A DNA stretch of 5,432 nucleotides from Brevibacillus sp. (GTDB lineage: Bacteria; Bacillota; Bacilli; Brevibacillales; Brevibacillaceae), in NCBI GenBank assembly GCA_029240815.1, contig JARDZO010000331.1:1-5432 (forward strand). The letters are read 5' to 3'. Shown here one piece after another: positions 1 through 5,083 of this stretch. Both the position numbers and the translations under genes were made by a program. The notes beneath the pieces are model-generated. The model was not told the DNA's origin. It saw only the letters and a list, made by a program, of their open reading frames with translations, and did no database searches. Positions within the stretch are counted from its first letter, which is position 1; each line of letters opens with the position of its first letter.

Positions 1-584
1 GTCAGCAGAAGGGTTTCCTGTTCCAGATCACTGGGGAGCACCTCCTGTAAACGCAGCAATTTATGATCGCTCGAGCAGACCATGATCATTCTCTCTTTGA
101 CGAGAGGCTCGACTGTGACGGCGTTTCCGGGCTGGGGGACATCCATAATGAAAGCAATATCGAGCAGGCCATTCAACAGTCGTTCTTTTGTTTGCTGATC
201 GGAGTTGGCCGGTTGAAAGATCAGCTTTACATGCGGGAATTGCGACTTGAATTTGCTCAAGATGGGCGGGAGGCGATAGGTGCATTGGCTTTCCTGAGCG
301 CCGATCACGATCGTTCCACCTTGCTCCTCAGAGCCATTAACAGCAGATGCCGCTTCCTCTGCGAGTGCGACCATTTTATCTGCATACATTTTGAATTTTC
401 GCCCTTCATCCGTTAAGACCAGACGTTTCCCCAACCGTTCGAACAGGCGGGTTCCCAGTTCTTCTTCCAACGTCTTGATCTGGGCGGTGACACTAGATTG
501 AGCGAAATTGAGCATTTTGGCAGTCTGGGTGAAATTCAGATTTTCTGCCGCTAGTTTGAACGTAAGTAACTGCTTGATCTCCAT
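1..584 (-). CDS. ywqM: LysR-family transcriptional regulator (partial, C-terminus beyond the left edge)
   Basis: The reading frame opens at the ATG complementary to 582-584, preceded on the minus strand by an AGAGGAG ribosome binding site. It stays open to the edge, giving 194 residues of a family normally near 290-300. Residues 1-60 form the classic LysR winged helix-turn-helix: recognition region about residues 18-37 (FTQTAKMLNFAQSSVTAQIK), then TLEEELGTRLFER and the wing LVLTDEGRKF. A linker helix follows, and from about residue 90 the periplasmic-binding-protein-like effector domain begins (GGTIVIGAQES, then LPPILSKFKSQFPHVKL). Such proteins bind DNA as dimers or tetramers and usually control the divergently transcribed neighbour, here the oxidoreductase at 728, in response to a small ligand. 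The gene name rests on remembered similarity and on the pairing with a YwqN-like protein. The LysR family call is firm; the exact orthologue is not. Confidence 0.93.
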   Translation of the reverse strand, partial: MEIKQLLTFKLAAENLNFTQTAKMLNFAQSSVTAQIKTLEEELGTRLFERLGKRLVLTDEGRKFKMYADKMVALAEEAASAVNGSEEQGGTIVIGAQESQCTYRLPPILSKFKSQFPHVKLIFQPANSDQQTKERLLNGLLDIAFIMDVPQPGNAVTVEPLVKERMIMVCSSDHKLLRLQEVLPSDLEQETLLL

Positions 585-621
585 CGGCTGCTCCTCTCTA
601 AATCGTTTTTATGAATGATTT

Positions 622-636
622 TGATCGAATTAATCA
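622..636. promoter_or_regulatory. Candidate LysR operator in the divergent intergenic region
   Basis: TGAT(7 nt)ATCA forms a small dyad centred at 629, between the LysR gene and the oxidoreductase. LysR regulators typically bind interrupted dyads of the T-N11-A type upstream of their targets; this one has the T and A separated by 13, so the match is only approximate. It lies about 46 bp upstream of the transcription start inferred from the -10 box at 663. Assignment is by position and symmetry only. Confidence 0.3.
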
Positions 637-662
637 GCTGTATCTATTGAGTGATGCCATTT

Positions 663-668
663 TATAAT
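663..668 (+). promoter_or_regulatory. Probable -10 box for the ywqN-like gene
   Basis: A perfect TATAAT sits 59 bp upstream of the oxidoreductase start codon. No good -35 hexamer is found 16-18 bp upstream. The TTGAGT at 647-652 is only 10 bp away, too close for a normal sigma-A promoter. A strong -10 with a poor -35 is what an activator-dependent promoter would show, consistent with control by the divergent LysR protein, but this is inference. Confidence 0.45.
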
Positions 669-727
669 AGGACTCACCAAGTGGCAATATACCTGCTTAC
701 TTCGACACGCAAGGGAGAGAATGAATA

Positions 728-1282
728 ATGTCTATAGCTGTCCTTTACGGGGGAACCCGCGCGAATGGAAATACAGAGCTTTTAACAGAAAGAGCGTTGG
801 AGGGTCTGACGGTTGATCGCATTCATTTGAAAGAATATACGATTCATCCCATCGAGGACATGCGTCATGACGAAAAAGGCTTTACAGAACTGGATGATGA
901 TTACACCGCTGTTCTGGATCGGATGCTGGAACACGACATCCTGGTTTTTTCGACGCCGATCTATTGGTACAGCATGTCTGGGCAGATGAAGAACTTCATC
1001 GATCGCTGGTCGCAGACGTTGAGAGATACGCAGCGCCCGCACTTTCGCGAGAGTATGAAAAACAAAACCGGGTACGTGATCGCAGTAGGGGGAGACGAAC
1101 CGTATTTGAAGGGACTGGCTCTCGTGCAACAGTTTCAGCATATTTTCGGGTTTATGGGCACCCAATACGGCGGATATATTTTGGGTGAGGGAAACCGCCC
1201 CGGAGATATTCTGAACGATCAGATAGCGTTGCATGCGGCAGATCAATTGCGGGGCAAGTTGCTGCAGCTTGGCGAAAAGTAA
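728..1282 (+). CDS. ywqN: YwqN-like NAD(P)H-dependent FMN oxidoreductase, flavodoxin fold
   Basis: A 184-residue protein starting at ATG 728, with GGGAGAG (713-719) spaced 8 nt upstream. An ATG at 721 is in another frame. The N-terminus is a short beta strand followed by an FMN-phosphate loop, YGGTRANGNTELL (residues 7-19). The centre carries the signature TPIYWYSMSGQMKNFIDRW (residues 76-94), typical of the NADPH-dependent FMN reductase/flavodoxin superfamily, in which this loop contacts the isoalloxazine ring. VGGDEP (120-125) forms the second flavin loop. Proteins of this type are cytosolic flavin-bound reductases of quinones, nitro compounds or free flavin; the physiological substrate is unknown. 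The length matches B. subtilis YwqN (about 180 residues), and a LysR gene is divergent, as I recall for ywqM/ywqN. No terminator is visible between its stop and the promoter at 1307, so read-through would enter the T-box leader. The family is firm, the orthologue name probable. Confidence 0.9.
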   Translation: MSIAVLYGGTRANGNTELLTERALEGLTVDRIHLKEYTIHPIEDMRHDEKGFTELDDDYTAVLDRMLEHDILVFSTPIYWYSMSGQMKNFIDRWSQTLRDTQRPHFRESMKNKTGYVIAVGGDEPYLKGLALVQQFQHIFGFMGTQYGGYILGEGNRPGDILNDQIALHAADQLRGKLLQLGEK

Positions 1283-1306
1283 GTTCTTTTGCTAAAGATT
1301 CGTTCG

Positions 1307-1336
1307 TTGACAATCCAAAAAGTGGTTAGGTATAAT
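1307..1336 (+). promoter_or_regulatory. Sigma-A promoter for the T-box leader
   Basis: TTGACA (1307-1312) and TATAAT (1331-1336) are both perfect consensus hexamers, separated by 18 bp. Transcription should begin near 1343. This is the strongest promoter in the window and should drive the T-box leader, the DJ-1 remnant and the SDR. Confidence 0.88.
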
Positions 1337-1351
1337 TTGGAAAATTCCAAA
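1336..1351. repeat. Inverted repeat TTTGGAA-AA-TTCCAAA across the start site
   Basis: Seven bases on each side of a two-base centre are perfectly complementary. The dyad begins at the last base of the -10 box and covers the predicted transcription start (about 1343). This is the position of a repressor operator. It also lies before the first recognisable T-box stem, so it is not explained by the riboswitch fold. No regulator is identified. Confidence 0.5.
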
Positions 1352-1606
1352 TCAATCAAGACAATGACGGAGACAAGTACGTGGGGAACGGCTTAACAGG
1401 AACCATATGCCATCGACTGAGAGCATAGGGAAAGTACGCTCACTGAAATTCACTCCAGAGTCGACACTTGAACGGTCTTTGACCAAATAGAGTCGTACGG
1501 GTAGACCCGTTAGAGCTGCGAGAGTGAGTAAGATACGTATTGTACGCGATGTCTTGCTAATTAGGGTGGTAACACGATTCCTCGTCCCTTTGGGAGGGGA
1601 TTTTTT
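1343..1606 (+). ncRNA. T-box riboswitch (tRNA-sensing leader with attenuator)
   Basis: The diagnostic T-box AGGGTGGTAACACG is at 1563-1576. In the antiterminator, AGGG (1563-1566) pairs with CCCT (1586-1589) and ACGA (1574-1577) with TCGT (1582-1585), leaving the canonical seven-base bulge UGGUAAC that binds the tRNA acceptor end. The competing terminator is at 1579-1606. Upstream, stem I shows AATGACGGAGACAAGTAC with the conserved AGUA (1376-1379), an apical part closed by CGACT (1414-1418) and AGTCG (1459-1463), and GAA at 1470-1472, where the specifier loop is expected. A stem III-like hairpin ACGGG-TAGA-CCCGT is at 1497-1510. Uncharged cognate tRNA should stabilise the antiterminator and switch on the downstream genes. 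The bulge base U pairs with a discriminator A. The specifier codon is ambiguous: after GAA the bases are C-GGT-C, so GGT, CGG or GTC could be read. GGT (Gly) fits poorly with discriminator A, because tRNA-Gly in this group normally has U. Confidence 0.93.
1579..1606 (+). terminator. T-box intrinsic terminator
   Basis: TCCTC(G)TCCC and GGGAGGGGA pair around a three-base TTT loop (1589-1591), with G1584 bulged. Six Ts follow (1601-1606). The 5' arm overlaps the antiterminator, so the two folds are mutually exclusive. Confidence 0.88.
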
Positions 1607-1627
1607 ATTTTAAGAAGGGATGGGCGG

Positions 1628-2090
1628 ATGGTTGTGAATCAGGCTGTGCATGTATTTGTTTTTGATGGACTGGCGGATCGTGCCAGATAAAACCATCCAG
1701 GACGTAGCTGTAGAAGACGTGGCCCTGGTGATTTTGCCTGGCGGTGCCCTGTGGGAAACCGAGAATCCGGAAGCACTCCTTTCGCTCGTCGGTAGCCTCT
1801 TTCAAAATCATACTCCCGTTGCAGCTATTTGTGGCGCCACACTCTTTCTGGCTCAAAATGGATTTCTAAATGGCCGAAGACACACTAGCAACGGTAAGTC
1901 CTATTTACTCGAGGGAGCTACTGGTTATGAAGGAATGGACCTGTATGTAGAGGAGCCGGTCGTCGCAACGGATGACTTGATCACCGCTAGCGGGAAGTAC
2001 CCCATCGAATTTGCTCATGCCATATTAGGGCGACTGAAGGTATATGACGCCGAAACTCTGGATGCTTTCTTGGCGTTTTGGAAGGGGTAA
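1628..2090 (+). pseudogene. DJ-1/PfpI-family (class I glutamine-amidotransferase-like) gene with internal out-of-frame deletion
   Basis: The well-placed start is ATG 1628, after GAAGGGA (1614-1620), 22 nt past the T-box terminator. That frame reads MVVNQAVHVFVFDGLAD, a typical first strand of YoaZ-like DJ-1 proteins, then hits TAA at 1688-1690. The rest of the family continues in the +1 frame from about 1675: RIVPDKTIQDV, LVILPGGALWE, the nucleophile elbow AAICGAT (Cys61 if counted from ATG 1650), NGFLNGRRHTSN, then TASGKYPIEFAH to the stop at 2090. Joined, the two parts give about 154 codons against roughly 200 in the family. The missing part is what should lie between LAD-W-E and the strand before RIVPD, including the usual conserved Glu and the second strand. 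The in-frame ATG at 1650 has no ribosome binding site, and its first residues are N-terminal codons read out of frame. It probably yields no functional protein. Codon use and the intact leader suggest a recent lesion. Confidence 0.8.
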
Positions 2091-2136
2091 TGATCTGGAG
2101 GTCGAAGCAGAGGTATGTCCAGAAGGGGAGGAAACA

Positions 2137-2856
2137 ATGAAAAACTATGTGATCTTCGGAGCAAGCAAGGGGTTAGGCGATGCTTTTGCAAAGGGTCTTC
2201 CAGAAAAGGGCGACCATGTGTGGATTATCTCCAGAAGTCAACCAAGGAGTGTCAGTGTGGATGATGGCGTACATCGACATTGGATGGAAGCCGACTTATC
2301 CGTACTTGGTTCAGGTGAGAAGATAGCGGCTGCTCTGGACGGCAGAGTCATTGATGTCTTGATCTACAACGTTGGGATATGGGAGAAAGAAGGATTTCAT
2401 GAAAACTATGACTTCGAGCAAGACGATCCTGAGGAGATAGCCAATATGATCCGGGTTAACGTCTCTTCCCCTATTACTTGCATCCAAAAGCTGTTGCCCA
2501 ATCTCAAGAAATCGGAAAATGCAAAAGTCTTCTTGATCGGTTCAACGGCAGGACTCGACAATACGAATAATCAACAAGTGACATTTGTAGCTTCCAAATT
2601 TGGTTTGCGCGGAATTGGCAATGCTTTACGGGAACATTGCAGGAAGTATGGGATCGGCGTAACCTGTATAAATCCAGGTGAAATTGCTGCGGAAGTTCCT
2701 TTCGAGGAAGGAGCAGAAAAAGCGATTTCCTTGTATCAGGGCACGCGTATCCCCGTTCAGGATATTGTTTCATTGGTAAAATGTGTAGTGAATCTGTCTA
2801 AAGTATCATGCGTGAAAGAAATCCATATTCCCGCGATGCTTGATACAAACGCCTAG
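2137..2856 (+). CDS. Short-chain dehydrogenase/reductase (SDR) with Phe at the catalytic Tyr position
   Basis: A 239-residue protein starting at ATG 2137, with GGGGAGG at 2125-2131. The frame is open further upstream to 2044, but that part overlaps the DJ-1 remnant and has no ribosome binding site. The cofactor loop FGASKGLG (GxxxGxG, residues 7-14) and YNVG (77-80, the NAG motif position) mark a classical NAD(P)-binding Rossmann fold. Other SDR residues are Asn108 in RVNVSSP, Ser136 in GSTAG and Lys154 in VASKFGLRG. The residue four before the lysine, normally the catalytic Tyr, is Phe150 (TTT at 2584-2586). NPGEIAAE follows, as expected after the active site. The natural substrate is unknown. 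The gene begins 46 bp after the DJ-1 remnant with no terminator between, so it should be transcribed from the T-box promoter. Without the Tyr, normal proton transfer is doubtful; it may be a subfamily trait or a degenerate enzyme. Confidence 0.9.
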   Translation: MKNYVIFGASKGLGDAFAKGLPEKGDHVWIISRSQPRSVSVDDGVHRHWMEADLSVLGSGEKIAAALDGRVIDVLIYNVGIWEKEGFHENYDFEQDDPEEIANMIRVNVSSPITCIQKLLPNLKKSENAKVFLIGSTAGLDNTNNQQVTFVASKFGLRGIGNALREHCRKYGIGVTCINPGEIAAEVPFEEGAEKAISLYQGTRIPVQDIVSLVKCVVNLSKVSCVKEIHIPAMLDTNA

Positions 2857-2877
2857 GTACTAAAAAATGGAAAATTC

Positions 2878-2906
2878 TTGACTTCCCCTACTCATACTGA
2901 TAAGAT
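2878..2906 (+). promoter_or_regulatory. Sigma-A promoter ahead of the leader ORF
   Basis: TTGACT (2878-2883) and TAAGAT (2901-2906) each match the consensus at five of six positions and are 17 bp apart. The start site would be near 2913, 22 bp after the SDR stop codon plus promoter length, so this is a separate transcription unit feeding the structured region and perhaps the BpsA-like gene. Confidence 0.75.
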
Positions 2907-2935
2907 AACTCCAAATTCACTAGGGAGAGATGTTG

Positions 2936-2959
2936 ATGTTGGCGGTCGTTCTTAACTAA
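2936..2959 (+). CDS. Candidate seven-residue leader peptide, MLAVVLN
   Basis: ATG 2936 lies 8 nt after AGGGAG (2922-2927), and the frame ends at TAA 2957-2959. An in-frame ATG at 2930 is too close to the Shine-Dalgarno to be preferred. The last four codons, stop included, together with the next base are exactly the 5' arm of the long hairpin (2948-2960), so a ribosome finishing this ORF would hold that arm open. This geometry resembles translated leaders of attenuated genes, but no homologue of the peptide is recognised and translation is not shown. Confidence 0.45.
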   Translation: MLAVVLN

Positions 2960-3051
2960 TCAAATTCCATAGAAGAGGCTTTTTTAATTACAATAAACAA
3001 ATTGCTGTATCAGCAATGTTTATTTGTTATGCCTCGGAATTAGTTAAGAAC
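2948..3051 (+). repeat. Long inverted-repeat structure with an inner hairpin
   Basis: Outer arms GTTCTTAACTAAT (2948-2960) and ATTAGTTAAGAAC (3039-3051) are perfectly complementary over 13 bases. Inside, TTCC (2965-2968) can pair with GGAA (3036-3039), competing with the end of the outer stem, and GAGGC (2975-2979) with GCCTC (3031-3035). An inner hairpin pairs AATAAAC (2992-2998) and ATTGCTG (3001-3007) with CAGCAAT (3011-3017) and GTTTATT (3018-3024) around the loop TAT. No U-run follows, so it is not itself a terminator. It could be a leader RNA fold, a small RNA or a miniature element. No flanking target duplication is seen. Confidence 0.7.
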
Positions 3052-3100
3052 AACGGATATCATACAATGCCTTAGGTATTGCCTATTTATGTGCCCACAT

Positions 3101-3127
3101 CCGTGCTGAGTTCAGCGCGGTTTTTTT
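3101..3127 (+). terminator. Intrinsic terminator 1 of the leader region
   Basis: CCGTGCTGA (3101-3109) pairs with TCAGCGCGG (3112-3120), one G-U pair included, and seven Ts follow (3121-3127). It ends a transcript of about 215 nt from the promoter at 2878, and would also stop read-through from the SDR operon. Confidence 0.88.
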
Positions 3128-3152
3128 ATTTTTAGGGCTTATTTAGGTATAG

Positions 3153-3198
3153 AAAAAAGGGCGGAGAATGACGTTTTGTTCATTCTCTGCCTTTTTTT
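3153..3198 (+). terminator. Intrinsic terminator 2, directly before the BpsA-like gene
   Basis: GGCGGAGAATGA (3160-3171) pairs with TCATTCTCTGCC (3180-3191) around an eight-base loop. An A-run lies before it (3153-3158) and a T-run after it (3192-3198), so it could act in both directions. The T-run ends only 8 nt before the Shine-Dalgarno of the next gene. Transcription of that gene from any upstream promoter must therefore pass this hairpin. Confidence 0.85.
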
Positions 3199-3223
3199 AT
3201 TTTCTAGAGGGGAGATTTATCAA

Positions 3224-4384
3224 ATGAAAAACTATATCGAAATCGCAAGTGCACATATACGACTGGAGGAGGGAACTCCTGTCATCGAGCAGCTGTTGCT
3301 CGAATGCTATATGAACCCGGGAATCTCAACAAAAGAGCTGGCTCGTGCTACGCTGTTGCCTGTTCCTATCGCTGCTGCCATCAAGAAGGAACTGATCAAG
3401 GCTGGAGCTTTGACGCAGGCCAACGGTGTACATTGCACGGTAGCAGGAGAGGCTTGGATAGAGAAGGAATGGGGTTTTAGCGGCATCAACAAGAATCTGT
3501 ACAAAGAACTTATGGATCATGGAGGCGAAAGTCATCCCGACCTAGCCGACATATTATCTATGCTCCGAGACGTCATGAGTTTACGTCCGCAAGTCAACGT
3601 GCAGATCGATCAATCAAAATGTACAGCAGAGACAAGTCTGCGCCGGGCCATTCTTTGCTTGAAACAACATTCCTTGGTTGGAAAGCGGATCTTGTGTGTC
3701 GGTGATGACGACCTGGTCAGCGTGTCGATTGGTCTGCTTTTGCAGCGGTTATTTCCAAATGGAGGACACCTCAGGACGGCCATTCATGTTACGGATATTG
3801 ATGAGCGATTTTTACATTACATTCGTGAAATAGCAGAACGGGAAATGCTCCCGATACAATGTCATCATCACGATTTGAGGCAGCCGTTACGAGAACACAT
3901 GCATGGGCACTATGATTGTTTCTTCACCGATCCGCCGTATACCTTGCAAGGGATGACCCTGTTTGTTTCGCGTGGCATTAGCGCCTTAAAGAAACGAAAG
4001 GGATTGCCGATCTTTTTGTCCTTTGCCCACAAGTCCCCTGCTTTCACGCTTGCGATGCAGCGCGAGTTTATACGGATGGGGTTGACTACAGGCACGACGA
4101 TCCCGCGCTTCAACGAGTATGAAGGAGCGGAGATGATCGCCAATCGGAGCCAAATGATCATTCTCAAAACGACAGATCAAACCACCCCTGAATGTACGGA
4201 TGTATTTGTAGATGCGCTTTACACGGGGGAGGTGAAGCGAACGCTACGGATTTACCGTTGCAAACAGTGTGGGAAAAAGGTGGACGTAGGGGTTCAAGGC
4301 GATGTTTCTACCATTGAGCAGCTCAAAAATCAAGGATGCCCATGCTGTAAAAATGATACGTTTGACATGGTGGAACGGTCGTAA
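3224..4384 (+). CDS. bpsA: BpsA-like branched-chain polyamine synthase family protein (aminopropyltransferase) with C-terminal zinc ribbon
   Basis: A 386-residue protein starting at ATG 3224, with GAGGGGAG at 3207-3214. The frame is open back to a TTG at 3176, but that codon lies in the terminator loop. The N-terminal 80 or so residues look like a winged helix (STKELARATLLPVPIAAAIK, then a short wing and VAGEAWIEKEWG). The centre is a SAM-type Rossmann fold: KRILCVGDDDLVS with the family GDDD motif (160-163), VTDID (189-193) and TDPPYTLQGM (from Asp236, DPPYT at 236-240). These motifs define the N4-bis(aminopropyl)spermidine synthase family, whose characterised archaeal and thermophile members add aminopropyl groups from decarboxylated SAM to the internal nitrogen of spermidine. 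Here the tail adds YRCKQCG (Cys346, Cys349) and CPCC (Cys372, Cys375), a four-cysteine zinc-ribbon pattern; members are usually near 350 residues. The substrate in this organism is inferred. No AdoMet decarboxylase or spermidine synthase gene is in view. Confidence 0.82.
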   Translation: MKNYIEIASAHIRLEEGTPVIEQLLLECYMNPGISTKELARATLLPVPIAAAIKKELIKAGALTQANGVHCTVAGEAWIEKEWGFSGINKNLYKELMDHGGESHPDLADILSMLRDVMSLRPQVNVQIDQSKCTAETSLRRAILCLKQHSLVGKRILCVGDDDLVSVSIGLLLQRLFPNGGHLRTAIHVTDIDERFLHYIREIAEREMLPIQCHHHDLRQPLREHMHGHYDCFFTDPPYTLQGMTLFVSRGISALKKRKGLPIFLSFAHKSPAFTLAMQREFIRMGLTTGTTIPRFNEYEGAEMIANRSQMIILKTTDQTTPECTDVFVDALYTGEVKRTLRIYRCKQCGKKVDVGVQGDVSTIEQLKNQGCPCCKNDTFDMVERS

Positions 4385-4422
4385 AGGAATAATCAAGCGA
4401 TGAAGAATAGGAGAGGTGAACA

Positions 4423-4959
4423 ATGAACATTACAATGAGGAAAGAACGCACTGAGGATTACACGACAACGGAACAAGTTGTGAAAAGCGCATTTGCCGAT
4501 ATGGAATTCAGCGATCAAAAAGAACATGAACTGGTGGCTCGAATCAGAATGGATTCGGAGGCATTCATCCCCGAGCTGTCTTTGGTTGCCATTCTTCCAG
4601 ATAACGAAATCGTGGGTCATATTCTTTTGTCGAAAATCAGAATCAAACAAGAGAATCGAAGCACAGAATCACTTGCGCTTGCCCCAGTGTCTGTCTTGCC
4701 AGATTACCAGAGGAAGGGGATAGGCAGGATGTTGATTCTCAAAGCATTAGAAAAGGCAAAAGAACTCGGATATCGTTCTGTTGTAGTACTGGGGCATCCA
4801 GAATATTATCCGAAGTTTGGCTTCCAAAAAGCATCTTTGTGGGGAATACGAGCACCATTTGAAGTGCCGGATGAAGTATTTATGGCTATAGAGCTGTGTG
4901 AAGATGCTCTGGTGAATGTCTCGGGAGTTGTGGAATATTCTCGTGCGTTTTTGGAGTAA
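4423..4959 (+). CDS. GNAT-family N-acetyltransferase (YhbS-like)
   Basis: A 178-residue protein starting at ATG 4423 after AGGAGAGG (from 4409). GNAT signs in order: N-terminal RKERTEDYTTTEQVV, a central strand LSLVAILPDNEIVGHILLSKI, LALAPVSVLPDYQRKGIGRML with the acetyl-CoA pyrophosphate loop Q-R-K-G-I-G at residues 96-101, a following helix, the strand SVVVLGHPEYYPKFGF (Y128-F134), and a C-terminal FEVPDEVFMAIEL. The GHPEYYPKFGF stretch is characteristic of the YhbS/COG3153 group. The acceptor substrate is unknown. It starts 38 bp after the BpsA-like stop with no promoter or terminator between, so the two are probably one operon. Acetylation of a polyamine is a tempting idea from context, but the sequence is not diagnostic of a spermidine acetyltransferase. 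Confidence 0.9.
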   Translation: MNITMRKERTEDYTTTEQVVKSAFADMEFSDQKEHELVARIRMDSEAFIPELSLVAILPDNEIVGHILLSKIRIKQENRSTESLALAPVSVLPDYQRKGIGRMLILKALEKAKELGYRSVVVLGHPEYYPKFGFQKASLWGIRAPFEVPDEVFMAIELCEDALVNVSGVVEYSRAFLE

Positions 4960-4995
4960 GTCGCAGGATAGCCACCAGAAATCGATCGTACAGAA

Positions 4996-5033
4996 AAGGA
5001 AAAACATCCTTGATTGCCAAGGGTGTTTTCCTT
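4996..5033 (+). terminator. Terminator after the GNAT gene
   Basis: AAGGAAAA(A)CATCCTTG pairs with CCAAGGGTGTTTTCCTT around a short ATTG loop. The stem is long; the T-tract is weak and partly inside the 3' arm (TTTTCCTTATTT). It closes the BpsA-like/GNAT operon. Confidence 0.75.
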
Positions 5034-5083
5034 ATTTACGTACTAACAACGACACTGCCTCCACATGACTCGTTCGAAGTACA

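Noticed and set aside
63..416. Plus-strand 117-residue reading frame
   Set aside because: Lies entirely opposite the LysR gene, has no recognisable domain or ribosome binding site, and the minus strand carries a clear LysR protein.
782..1246. Minus-strand 154-residue reading frame
   Set aside because: Antisense shadow of the flavodoxin-fold oxidoreductase, without motifs or Shine-Dalgarno.
1650..2090. An intact 146-residue DJ-1 protein starting at ATG 1650
   Set aside because: No Shine-Dalgarno precedes 1650, its first residues are the DJ-1 first strand read in the wrong frame, and the better start at 1628 gives the correct N-terminus before a stop. A broken gene explains both.
2044..2136. 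N-terminal extension of the SDR from ATG 2044
   Set aside because: It overlaps the DJ-1 C-terminus in another frame, lacks a ribosome binding site, and the SDR fold starts exactly at Met 2137 behind a strong Shine-Dalgarno.
2980..2986. T-run after GAGGC as an additional terminator
   Set aside because: No upstream arm complementary to GAGGC exists; its partner GCCTC lies downstream at 3031-3035.
2948..3051. A miniature inverted-repeat transposable element with 13-bp ends
   Set aside because: The ends and size would fit, but no target-site duplication is visible, no second copy is in the window, and the left arm is embedded in a leader ORF behind a promoter. It cannot be excluded without a genome search.
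3176..3223. N-terminal extension of the BpsA-like protein from TTG 3176
   Set aside because: The TTG is in the loop of terminator 2, and the extension simply translates the terminator and the ribosome binding site.
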